The position numbers and the translations under genes are program-made. The notes under the pieces were generated by a model that did no database searches, was not told the origin of the DNA, and worked only from the letters and a program-made list of their open reading frames with translations. Positions 1-6,733 of a DNA stretch of 23,881 nucleotides are shown piece after piece. Numbering within the stretch: the first letter of the stretch is position 1; every line of letters begins with the position of its first letter. Source of the stretch: an uncultured Oscillibacter sp. (GTDB lineage Bacteria; Bacillota; Clostridia; Oscillospirales; Oscillospiraceae); contig UQMC01000014.1 in the NCBI GenBank assembly GCA_900542115.1, positions 1 through 23,881 of the forward strand, given 5' to 3'.

Positions 1-27
1 TTTCAGAACTTTTATGAAGTTCTGAAA
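1..27. repeat. AT-rich hairpin at left window edge
   Basis: Perfect inverted repeat: the 11-base arm TTTCAGAACTT (1-11) pairs with AAGTTCTGAAA (17-27) around a 5-base loop. It directly abuts the conserved tail at 25-71 and lies beyond it when read in the direction of gap transcription. It could be part of the same repeated module or the end of a neighbouring transcription unit. The corresponding position next to the right-hand copy lies outside the window, so this cannot be decided here. Confidence 0.6.
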
Positions 28-71
28 ACTTGTTCAGCGGGGAGAAAAGACTTTTCGACACGCTGAGGCGG
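25..71 (-). repeat. Conserved 3'-tail repeat, left copy
   Basis: These 47 bases are the reverse complement of 23834-23881, differing by one base in the length of a T run (T4 versus T5). Read in the gap direction, the tail follows the last arm of a GC-rich hairpin and contains CAGCG and CGCTG, which can pair, and AAAAG / CTTTT, which can pair inside them. Both copies therefore have the same orientation relative to the gene they follow, which suggests a repeated 3'-UTR or terminator-linked element rather than the ends of a transposon. Function is unknown. Confidence 0.8.
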
Positions 72-91
72 CAGACTCTCGTCTGCCGCCT
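66..91 (-). terminator. 3' hairpin of gap (atypical terminator)
   Basis: AGGCGGCAGAC (66-76) pairs perfectly with GTCTGCCGCCT (81-91) around a TCTC loop, 28 bases past the gap stop codon. No T tract follows directly on the minus strand. The conserved tail at 25-71 follows instead and contains short T runs (TCTTTTC and later GTTTT). It is either a terminator that uses that tail or a 3'-end processing or stabilising hairpin. Confidence 0.65.
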
Positions 92-119
92 GTTTTCCGT
101 ATATAGTTGGCTTTCGTGC

Positions 120-1154
<1,035 letters not shown>

Positions 1155-1178
1155 TTATCTACACAAAAAGCCGAAAAG

Positions 1179-1198
1179 AATCGTTTGCGTAAACGATT
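1179..1198. promoter_or_regulatory. Palindromic operator candidate in gap leader
   Basis: The arms AATCGTTT and AAACGATT are perfect reverse complements around GCGT, with CG at the exact centre, as in operators of LacI-family repressors. The site begins a few bases after the predicted gap transcription start (about 1205), where a bound repressor would block elongation. The regulator encoded next door at 1424 is the obvious candidate. The minus strand contains CGTTTACG, also present in the palindrome at 14150. Confidence 0.6.
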
Positions 1199-1211
1199 TT
1201 TTGTTAAAATC

Positions 1212-1240
1212 ATCCTATCATGTCCGGTTAAAAAAGACAA
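1212..1240 (-). promoter_or_regulatory. gap promoter
   Basis: On the minus strand, -35 TTGTCT (1235-1240) and -10 TAGGAT (1212-1217) are separated by 17 bases, and TGA before the -10 gives an extended element. The predicted start of transcription is near 1205, leaving a leader of about 70 bases that contains the palindrome at 1179-1198. Confidence 0.6.
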
Positions 1241-1337
1241 TCAGCATTTTAGATAACTTTTTCCGGATAAATTGTTCAAATTGGCAAGAGGGCTGTAAAA
1301 ATGCCACGGAAAAATGGTCAAGTAAACGAAAAAGGGG

Positions 1338-1367
1338 TTGACGAAAATCATTTACCGGACCTATACT
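1338..1367 (+). promoter_or_regulatory. Promoter of LacI-family regulator
   Basis: TTGACG (1338-1343) and TATACT (1362-1367) are spaced by 18 bases. A second possible -10, TATAAT, lies at 1369-1374. The half-site GTAAACGA (1322-1329), identical to one arm of the gap palindrome, lies just upstream of the -35. Confidence 0.6.
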
Positions 1368-1391
1368 GTATAATGCAAATGATTACGCAAG

Positions 1392-1409
1392 CGAGAAAAC
1401 GTTTTTGCG
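1392..1409. promoter_or_regulatory. Operator candidate in lacI-family 5' region
   Basis: A perfect core AAAACGTTTT (1396-1405) is centred on CG and flanked by outer CG pairs (1392-1393 and 1408-1409) with two mismatched positions between. It lies about 20 bases downstream of the predicted start of transcription and 15 bases before the start codon. It resembles both generic LacI-family operators and CcpA cre sites. Autorepression is an inference. Confidence 0.5.
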
Positions 1410-1423
1410 AAAGAGGTACGTGT

Positions 1424-2413
1424 ATGAAGGTGACAATCAGCGATGTGGCAAAGCTGGCCGGTGTCTCCACCGCCACAGTCTCCCACACCATTAACTCCAC
1501 CCGCTACGTTTCCGGCGAGACCCGGGATAAGGTCTACCGGGCCATTGCGGAGCTGGGCTACACGCCGGACGCCTCCGCCCGGAGCTTCCGCACCGGCAAG
1601 AAAAAGACCATCGGCTTCATCGTTCCCGATATTTCCAACAAATTTTTCGCCACCATGATCGAGGCGGTGGAAAACTGTCTCTCCGCCCACGGCTATCATC
1701 TGATCATCGCCAATACCAAGGAAAACGCGGAGCGGGAGGAAACGAATATCCGCCTGCTGTCCGCCGGATTGGTGGACGGACTGCTCATTGCCAGCACCAT
1801 TGAGGATTTCAGCCGCTTCGAGTCGCTGATTCCCGCGGGCTTCCCGGTGGTACTGGTGGACCGCACCTTTGAGGCCAAGCGCTTCCCCTCGGTGTCCGTG
1901 TCCAATTTCCAGCCTATTTACCGCAGTGTATGCCGCCTTGCGGGAAAGGGCGACAAGCGCATCGGAATCATCGGCGGCCTGCCCCGGCTCTCCTCCACCC
2001 GTGAGCGCATCGCCGCCTACCGGGAGGCGGTGGCGGACTGCGGTCTGCCGCAGGACGAGGCTCTGATTCGCTTTGGCAACTCCATGGAAAACAGCGCCCG
2101 GGCCTGTCTTGACGAACTGCTGGAGCAAAAATGCGACGCCATTGTGGTAGCACAGGGCCTCATGGCCTCAGACACTGTTATCTACCTCCATGAAAAGGGT
2201 CTGCGGTTGGGAGAGGACATTGACCTTGTGACCTTTGTGGACTACGATTCCAATATCAATCATCTCTATTCCAACCAGATGGACTGCATCGTCCAGCCTG
2301 TCGAGGAACTGGGCGAGGCTGCCGGAGAGCAGATTCTCCAGCGCATTGAGTCCCCGGACGCCCCCGTATTCGAGCAGGTGCTCACCTCCGCCTACAAGCC
2401 CTGCGGGGCATAA
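1424..2413 (+). CDS. LacI-family transcriptional regulator
   Basis: A 329-residue DNA-binding regulator of standard LacI/GalR length. The N-terminal helix-turn-helix starts at the first residue (TISDVAKLAGVSTATVSH, about 4-21), followed by the hinge-helix region (TPDASARSFRTG, about 48-59) and a periplasmic-binding-like effector domain starting with KKTIGFIVPDISNKFF. The start is the ATG at 1424, because the HTH begins there and AAAGAGGT lies upstream; the open frame extends further 5' without similarity. It sits divergent to gap, so control of central carbon metabolism and of itself is plausible. The sequence differs enough from CcpA that I do not call it CcpA. The effector sugar or metabolite cannot be read from sequence. 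A strong terminator follows immediately. Confidence 0.93.
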   Translation: MKVTISDVAKLAGVSTATVSHTINSTRYVSGETRDKVYRAIAELGYTPDASARSFRTGKKKTIGFIVPDISNKFFATMIEAVENCLSAHGYHLIIANTKENAEREETNIRLLSAGLVDGLLIASTIEDFSRFESLIPAGFPVVLVDRTFEAKRFPSVSVSNFQPIYRSVCRLAGKGDKRIGIIGGLPRLSSTRERIAAYREAVADCGLPQDEALIRFGNSMENSARACLDELLEQKCDAIVVAQGLMASDTVIYLHEKGLRLGEDIDLVTFVDYDSNINHLYSNQMDCIVQPVEELGEAAGEQILQRIESPDAPVFEQVLTSAYKPCGA

Positions 2414-2427
2414 GCCCGTTTCTCCGC

Positions 2428-2459
2428 CCCCCGGAGCAGGATGCTCCGGGGGATTTTTT
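2428..2459 (+). terminator. Terminator of LacI-family gene
   Basis: CCCCCGGAGCA (2428-2438) pairs with TGCTCCGGGGG (2442-2452) around a GGA loop, followed by ATTTTTT. An 11-base GC-rich stem with a U tract 14 bases after the stop codon makes a classic intrinsic terminator. Confidence 0.93.
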
Positions 2460-2475
2460 CGTATGGCCGGGTATC

Positions 2476-2504
2476 TTGACAACGGAAGCCGGGTATGCTA
2501 TGGT
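2476..2504 (+). promoter_or_regulatory. Promoter of the TM1266-ABC operon leader
   Basis: Consensus -35 TTGACA (2476-2481) and -10 TATGGT (2499-2504) are separated by exactly 17 bases, and TGC immediately before the -10 supplies an extended element. Transcription is expected to begin near 2511, about 150 bases before the first gene. Confidence 0.7.
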
Positions 2505-2510
2505 TGGGCT

Positions 2511-2647
2511 TGTCTCCGGAAAGAAGCCTCTAACCGGCGACCCGCCCCAAATACCGTTCTGCCGGCAAGGATATTCCGAGCCGTAAGCTGAGGATGAACC
2601 GATTTGTCTCCATCCCCTCTGCCGAACGGCAGGGGGGATGATTTTTT
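2511..2647 (+). ncRNA. Structured leader with attenuator: riboswitch candidate
   Basis: The untranslated leader between the promoter and the TM1266-type gene ends in an intrinsic terminator placed in front of the operon: CATCCCCTCTGCCG (2611-2624) pairs over 14 bases, with one G-U, with CGGCAGGGGGGATG (2627-2640), then ATTTTTT. Upstream pairings that I can see include CTCCGGAA (2514-2521) with TTCCGAG (2574-2580), closing an inner CCGGC (2534-2538) / GCCGG (2561-2565) helix. GGATG (2592-2596) can pair with CATCC (2611-2615), which would disrupt the terminator arm. This is the architecture of a transcription-terminating riboswitch or another attenuator. I see no leader peptide that would explain it. 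It lacks the signature cores of TPP, SAM, cobalamin and guanidine-I riboswitches as I know them, so the class and ligand are unassigned. Confidence 0.65.
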
Positions 2648-2664
2648 GAAAGGAGTGCTTTGCT

Positions 2665-2946
2665 GTGGAGCATATGAAAACACGGGTGGCGGTCATTGCC
2701 ATTATCGTCCAGGAGGGAGCCTCTGTCACGCCGCTCAACGAGCTGCTGCACCAGTATGGCGGCTATATCATCGGCCGGATGGGCGTCCCCTATCGGGAAA
2801 AGGGCGTCAACGTCATCAGTGTTGCTATGGATGCCCCCGGCGACGCGATCTCCGCCCTGTCCGGCAAGCTGGGCCGCTTGGAGGGTGTGACCGCCAAGAC
2901 CGTCTATGCCCCGGCAGAGAGCATTGGAAAGGAAGAAACAATATGA
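2665..2946 (+). CDS. TM1266-type iron-only hydrogenase system regulator
   Basis: A 93-residue protein matching the family named for Thermotoga TM1266, small ACT/NikR-C-like proteins found beside [FeFe]-hydrogenase maturation genes and presumed to be regulators. Family-typical stretches are RVAVIAIIVQ, LHQYGGYIIGRMGVPYREKG and VISVAMDAPGDAISALSGKLG. No DNA-binding domain is visible, so it may sense a ligand or act by oligomerisation. The GTG at 2665 is preferred because AAAGGAG (2649-2655) is 9 bases upstream; the in-frame ATG at 2674 would be 18 bases away. Its stop overlaps the next start as ATGA, implying translational coupling with the solute-binding protein. No hydE, hydF or hydG lies nearby; the hydrogenase structural genes are 8 kb downstream on the other strand. 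Confidence 0.87.
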   Translation: MEHMKTRVAVIAIIVQEGASVTPLNELLHQYGGYIIGRMGVPYREKGVNVISVAMDAPGDAISALSGKLGRLEGVTAKTVYAPAESIGKEETI

Positions 2947-4022
2947 ACTGGAAAAAGAAACTGCTGGCATTGGGCCTGTCTCTGGCCCTGACGCTGTCTC
3001 TGGCCGCCTGCGGCCAGAAAACCGCCGCACCGGAGCAAACCGACGAGCCCGCACAGACAGAGGAGCCTGCCGAGGCCCCGGAAACGCCGGATGATACCGC
3101 CGCCTTCAAAATTGCCGCCCTGAAAGGCCCCACCGCCATGGGACTGGTGGAACTGATGAGTCTGAGCGACACAGTCAATGAGATGATGGAGGGCAAGGAG
3201 GATGTGGTATCCACCGGCAATACCTACGAATTCACCCTGGCCGGCTCCGCCGATGAGGTGACACCCCTGCTCATCAAGGGCGAGCTGGACATGGCCTGCG
3301 TGCCCGCCAACCTTGCCGCCGTGCTGTACGGCAAAACGGACGGCGCGCTGGAGGTGCTGGCGGTGAACACCCTTGGCGTGCTGTATATCGTGGAAAGCGG
3401 CGATACCGTGCAGTCCATGGCGGACTTGAAGGGCAAGACCATCGTGGCTGCCGGCAAGGGCAGCACACCGGAATACGCTCTGCGCTATCTGCTGAGTGAA
3501 AACGGCATCGACCCGGATAACGATGTGACCATCGACTGGAAAAGTGAGCACAGCGAGTGCGTCGCGGCACTGGCCAGCGGTCAGGCCGCCATTGCCCTGC
3601 TGCCCCAGCCCTTTGTCACCGTGGCTCAGACGAAGATCGAGGGTCTGCGGATGGCACTGGATCTGACAGCGGAGTGGGATAAGCTGGATAACGGTTCCGG
3701 CCTCATCACCGGCGTCATTGTGGCCCGCCGGGAGGTGGTGGACGCCAACCCCGACGCAGTAGATGCTTTCCTCAAGGACTATGCCGCCAGCGTGGAATGG
3801 GTAAACGGCAACACGGCGGAGGCTGCCCAGCTCATTTCCGAATACGGCATCGTTGAGGCCGCTCCCGTGGCGGAAAAGGCTCTGCCCTACTGCAACATCG
3901 TTTGCATCACCGGCAGTGTGATGAAAGAGAAGCTCTCCGGCTATCTTCAGGTGCTCTCCGACGCCGAGCCCGCTTCCGTGGGCGGTGCGCTCCCCGGCGA
4001 GGATTTCTATTACGGCGCATAA
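2943..4022 (+). CDS. ABC importer solute-binding lipoprotein (NMT1/SsuA-like)
   Basis: A 359-residue extracytoplasmic binding protein. The N-terminus is a lipoprotein signal: basic MNWKKK, a hydrophobic run, then lipobox LAAC with Cys23 as the lipidation site. A Glu/Pro/Thr-rich linker (about 24-50) follows, then a periplasmic-binding type 2 fold of the nitrate/sulfonate/taurine/thiamine-precursor group. Visible blocks are LLIKGELDMACVPANLAAVLY, MADLKGKTIVAAGKGSTPEYALRYLL and LASGQAAIALLPQPFVT. It captures a small molecule and delivers it to the permease at 4139. The substrate cannot be inferred: this family covers sulfonates, pyrimidine precursors, aromatic acids and others. The coupling to a TM1266 regulator and a leader attenuator is the only functional clue. 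Start ATG 2943 overlaps the upstream stop. Confidence 0.88.
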   Translation: MNWKKKLLALGLSLALTLSLAACGQKTAAPEQTDEPAQTEEPAEAPETPDDTAAFKIAALKGPTAMGLVELMSLSDTVNEMMEGKEDVVSTGNTYEFTLAGSADEVTPLLIKGELDMACVPANLAAVLYGKTDGALEVLAVNTLGVLYIVESGDTVQSMADLKGKTIVAAGKGSTPEYALRYLLSENGIDPDNDVTIDWKSEHSECVAALASGQAAIALLPQPFVTVAQTKIEGLRMALDLTAEWDKLDNGSGLITGVIVARREVVDANPDAVDAFLKDYAASVEWVNGNTAEAAQLISEYGIVEAAPVAEKALPYCNIVCITGSVMKEKLSGYLQVLSDAEPASVGGALPGEDFYYGA

Positions 4023-4052
4023 GCGTCCATACAGGCAATTTTAAATCATCGC

Positions 4053-4081
4053 ATCACGGCAGGGCAATGCCCTGCCGTGAT
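4053..4081 (+). promoter_or_regulatory. Intercistronic hairpin after the binding-protein gene
   Basis: Perfect 13-base stem ATCACGGCAGGGC / GCCCTGCCGTGAT with an AAT loop, followed by TAAAATAATC rather than a clean U tract. It sits in the 116-base gap between the binding protein and the permease. Such hairpins often stabilise the upstream message or terminate partially, so that the binding protein is made in excess over the membrane components. That role is inferred. Confidence 0.6.
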
Positions 4082-4138
4082 TAAAATAATCAAAAAATCA
4101 GTAAGCCGGTTCAAATTAAGATTAGAAGGGGGCCGCCC

Positions 4139-4903
4139 ATGGGTCAAAAGAAAAACACGCTCCGCCTGTGGGCGGTGCTGCTCTGGCTTGCCCTCTGGCA
4201 GCTTGCGGCCATGGCGCTGCGCCGCGCCTATCCCCACGGAAATCTGCTGCTGGCCTCGCCGGTCAGCGTTTTAGAGCGTCTGTGGCAGCTTGCCTGCACC
4301 GCCGCGTTCTGGGAAACGGTGGGCCGCTCCGCTGCCCGAATCTTCGGCGGCTTTCTGCTCTCCACGATTTTGGCGGTGCTCTGCGCCGCCCTTGCCGCGT
4401 GGAAACCGCGGTTTCGGGAGCTGCTGGCCCCGCCGGTGGCAGTCATTAAAGCGGTGCCGGTAGCGTCCTTCATCATTCTGGCGCTGGTGTGGCTGGACAG
4501 CCGAAGCCTCTCCTTTTTTATCTCCGCCCTGATGGTGTTCCCTCCGGTCTACCTCAATGTGCTGGAGGGCCTCTGCCGGACGGACCGTCAGCTTTTGGAA
4601 ATGGCCCGGGTATTCCGCGTCCCCCTCTCCCGGCGGCTGCGGTACATCGCCTTGCCGCAGGTGCTCCCCTATTTCCGCACAGCGCTGTCTCTTGCGCTGG
4701 GCCTTTGCTGGAAGGCCGGTGCCGCCGCTGAGGTCATCGGCCTGCCTGCCGGGACCATCGGGGAGCGGCTGTACACCGCCAAGGTATATTTTCAGACGCC
4801 GGACCTCTTTGCGTGGACGCTTGCCATTGTGGCGGTATCGGTGCTGGCGGAGCGGCTGCTGCTGCGTCTGGCGGACGCGGCGGTGGAAAGGTGGTGCGGC
4901 TGA
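4139..4903 (+). CDS. ABC transporter permease (SsuC/TauC-like)
   Basis: A 254-residue inner-membrane protein with about six hydrophobic segments, the standard size for BPD-type importer permeases. The EAA loop that docks on the ATPase is at about residues 154-178 (EMARVFRVPLSRRLRYIALPQVLPYF region), with the SsuC-like stretch VIKAVPVASFIILALVWL before it. It should form the translocation pore for the ligand bound by the lipoprotein at 2943. The start ATG 4139 follows AGAAGGGGG. The stop overlaps the ATPase start (TGATG), so the two membrane-associated components are translationally coupled. Confidence 0.92.
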   Translation: MGQKKNTLRLWAVLLWLALWQLAAMALRRAYPHGNLLLASPVSVLERLWQLACTAAFWETVGRSAARIFGGFLLSTILAVLCAALAAWKPRFRELLAPPVAVIKAVPVASFIILALVWLDSRSLSFFISALMVFPPVYLNVLEGLCRTDRQLLEMARVFRVPLSRRLRYIALPQVLPYFRTALSLALGLCWKAGAAAEVIGLPAGTIGERLYTAKVYFQTPDLFAWTLAIVAVSVLAERLLLRLADAAVERWCG

Positions 4904-5463
4904 TGGAGGTTCAAAAGCTCTGCAAGTCCTATGATGACCGTCCGGTGCTGCAAAATGTATCCTTCACGGCGGAGAACGGCGTCACCGCCCTGTGGGGGCC
5001 CTCCGGCGCGGGCAAGACCACGCTGCTGCGGATTCTCATGGGGCTGGAGGTCCCGGACAGCGGTACATTATCCGGTACCGATGTCCGTTGGAGCGCCGTT
5101 TTTCAGGAGGATCGGCTGCTGCCGGGGCTGGACGCCATGGAAAATCTCCGGTTCGTGCTGGGGCCGGACATGGATAATGACGCCGCTGCCGCGCAGCTCC
5201 GGGCGCTGGGTCTGGACCCGTCCCCCGGTCAGTGCGTCCGGTCATGGTCCGGCGGCATGAGGCGCCGCCTTGCGCTGGCCCGGGCGCTGCTGGCCCCGGC
5301 GGACGCGCTGGCGCTGGACGAGCCCTTCACCGGACTGGACACGGAAAACCGGCAGCGCGCGGCGGCGTGCATCGCCCAAGCGGCGGAACGGATGCCGGTG
5401 CTGTTGGTGACCCATGATCCCCTTGACCTCTCTACCCTCCGCGCCCGCTGCATCAAGCTATAA
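4903..5463 (+). CDS. ABC transporter ATP-binding protein
   Basis: ATPase that powers the importer. In 186 residues it keeps every nucleotide-binding element: Walker A GPSGAGKTT (32-40), Q-loop FQED (Gln68), signature WSGGM (115-119, a mild variant of LSGGQ), Walker B ALALDE (135-140), D-loop GLD, and switch histidine in VTHD (His171). It is shorter than the usual 240-260 residues of SsuB/TauB because the C-terminus ends soon after the H-loop, so it is a minimal nucleotide-binding domain. Start ATG 4903 overlaps the permease stop by one base, with AAAGGTGG upstream. A bidirectional terminator follows directly. Confidence 0.92.
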   Translation: MEVQKLCKSYDDRPVLQNVSFTAENGVTALWGPSGAGKTTLLRILMGLEVPDSGTLSGTDVRWSAVFQEDRLLPGLDAMENLRFVLGPDMDNDAAAAQLRALGLDPSPGQCVRSWSGGMRRRLALARALLAPADALALDEPFTGLDTENRQRAAACIAQAAERMPVLLVTHDPLDLSTLRARCIKL

Positions 5464-5497
5464 AAAACGTCTCTGCCTGGTGGCAGAGACGTTTTTT
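5462..5497. terminator. Bidirectional terminator, ABC operon / exporter operon
   Basis: AAAAAACGTCTCTGCC (5462-5477) pairs with GGCAGAGACGTTTTTT (5482-5497) around TGGT. It carries A6 on one side and T6 on the other, so it can end both the plus-strand ABC operon and the minus-strand exporter operon. Confidence 0.93.
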
Positions 5498-5507
5498 ATT
5501 CCAGCAA

Positions 5508-5942
5508 TCAGCCGTGATGCTTCCAGCTCCGGCGCATATTGGCAAACGCCCAAACAAGGCTGGCTCCCAACGCAATTCCCAGCGCGTATTCCGCTGTCTG
5601 CCGCGCAAAATCCTGCGCCAACTCCGTCTCCTGCCGGACAACGTAATACATGGCGTAATACAGCGGGCGGCCGGGTATCAGGGGAATAAGGAGCGCCGGG
5701 GTGAGGAACAGTGTGGTGGGCGCGCCCATAAGCCACGCTAAAAACTCCGCGTACACCGCCGCAAAGGCGGAGGCCGCCAGCGAGGGCATCAGTATCCCGC
5801 CCCAGATAGACACCGCCGCAAGATACACGCCGCAGGTCAAAAGGCCCCCCACCGGGGCGGCGAACAGATACCGTCCCCGCAGCCGGAACACGAGGCAGAA
5901 ACCCAGCGCCCCGGTAAAGGATGTTACAAGCTGCGTGATCAT
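5508..5942 (-). CDS. Threonine/serine exporter subunit, YjjB/DUF3815-like
   Basis: A 144-residue membrane protein with four to five hydrophobic segments, matching the C-terminal half of ThrE-type exporters. Recognisable is the region FLTPALLIPLIPGRPLYYAMYYVV, similar to the PALIPLVPG-type motif of the family. It is expected to pair with the product of the upstream gene to form a complete exporter of threonine, serine or other small organic anions. Start ATG 5942 overlaps the stop of the partner gene as ATGA, so the two are made together. An in-frame extension to 6005 is open but would overlap the partner by more than 60 bases. Substrate is inferred from the family only. Confidence 0.85.
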   Translation of the reverse strand: MITQLVTSFTGALGFCLVFRLRGRYLFAAPVGGLLTCGVYLAAVSIWGGILMPSLAASAFAAVYAEFLAWLMGAPTTLFLTPALLIPLIPGRPLYYAMYYVVRQETELAQDFARQTAEYALGIALGASLVWAFANMRRSWKHHG

Positions 5943-6727
5943 AAGCCAATTCCTCCCGTCAGCCAGAAGGCGCTCATAAAGCCCAGCGCCAGCGCCGCCG
6001 CCCACAGCAGCGTTTCAATCAGCCGCATAGCCCCGGCAATGGGGGAGCCGATCATGGTATCCCGCACGGCGTTGGTCATGGCCATGCCGGGAATGAGCAG
6101 CATAATGTCCCCTATGGATATTTTGTCCAACTGCAATCCCGGCAGAAAATGCACCCACAAAATGATACTCACGCCCACCGCCATAGAGGACAGCAGATTG
6201 AACACCATGCGGTTGGGGCAGGCCGGGGAAAAATGCCGCTGCAAATAGCAGATGGCAAGGCCAAACAGCGCGGCGGAAAGTCCGTCTGCCGGTGTGCCGC
6301 CGAAAAAGAGCGTGCAACTTCCCGCCGCCAGCATACTGCCGCAATAAGCCCACAGCGGCCGCACGCCGCCTTGGGTCAGCGCTTTGATCTCCGCCGTCAA
6401 TCGCTCTGCCGGCAGCAGGCAGGCGCAGCACCGGCGGCTCAAAGCATTGAGGTCCTCCAGCACCGTCATGTCCGTACCGCCGGGAGAGGGGACGCGCCGG
6501 GTCTGGGTCACATCCCGTCCATCAGGCAGAGTCATCGTCACCACCATGCTGGAGGTAATGACAAATACGTTCATCCGGGCCGCGCCATAGGCCATGCCCA
6601 TCCGAATCAGGGTGTCCTCCACCCGGTTTACATCAGCGCCCACCGTCAGCATGGCCTCGCCCAAGTCCATAAAGCAGTGGAGCAGCGCATCCGGCGTTCC
6701 CATGCCGGGTTCCAATACAGGTGCCAC
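5939..6727 (-). CDS. Threonine/serine exporter subunit, YjjP/DUF1212-like
   Basis: A 262-residue protein corresponding to the N-terminal half of ThrE. A soluble N-terminal portion includes the family signature of a short helix ending in GADVNRVEDTL (about residues 30-40) and NVFVITSSMVVTM; five hydrophobic segments follow, with IPGMAMTNAVRDTM near the C-terminus. It is expected to combine with the YjjB-like protein. The start is uncertain: the GTG at 6727 lies six bases after the preceding stop but has no clear ribosome binding site; the ATG at 6703 (254 residues) is an alternative. Apparently cotranscribed with the upstream FMN dehydrogenase, so export of a product of that enzyme is conceivable but unproven. 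Confidence 0.86.
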   Translation of the reverse strand: MAPVLEPGMGTPDALLHCFMDLGEAMLTVGADVNRVEDTLIRMGMAYGAARMNVFVITSSMVVTMTLPDGRDVTQTRRVPSPGGTDMTVLEDLNALSRRCCACLLPAERLTAEIKALTQGGVRPLWAYCGSMLAAGSCTLFFGGTPADGLSAALFGLAICYLQRHFSPACPNRMVFNLLSSMAVGVSIILWVHFLPGLQLDKISIGDIMLLIPGMAMTNAVRDTMIGSPIAGAMRLIETLLWAAALALGFMSAFWLTGGIGL

Positions 6728-6733
6728 GCGCTT

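Noticed and set aside
1424..2413. Calling the LacI-family gene CcpA
   Set aside because: The hinge and effector-domain sequences differ from CcpA, and cre-like palindromes alone do not prove identity; a generic family call is safer.
2511..2647. TPP riboswitch, suggested by CTGAGG...GAACC near 2588-2600
   Set aside because: The two boxes are only a few bases apart, and the GGGTG arm and the CTGGATAATACCAG-type region are missing, so the TPP fold cannot form.
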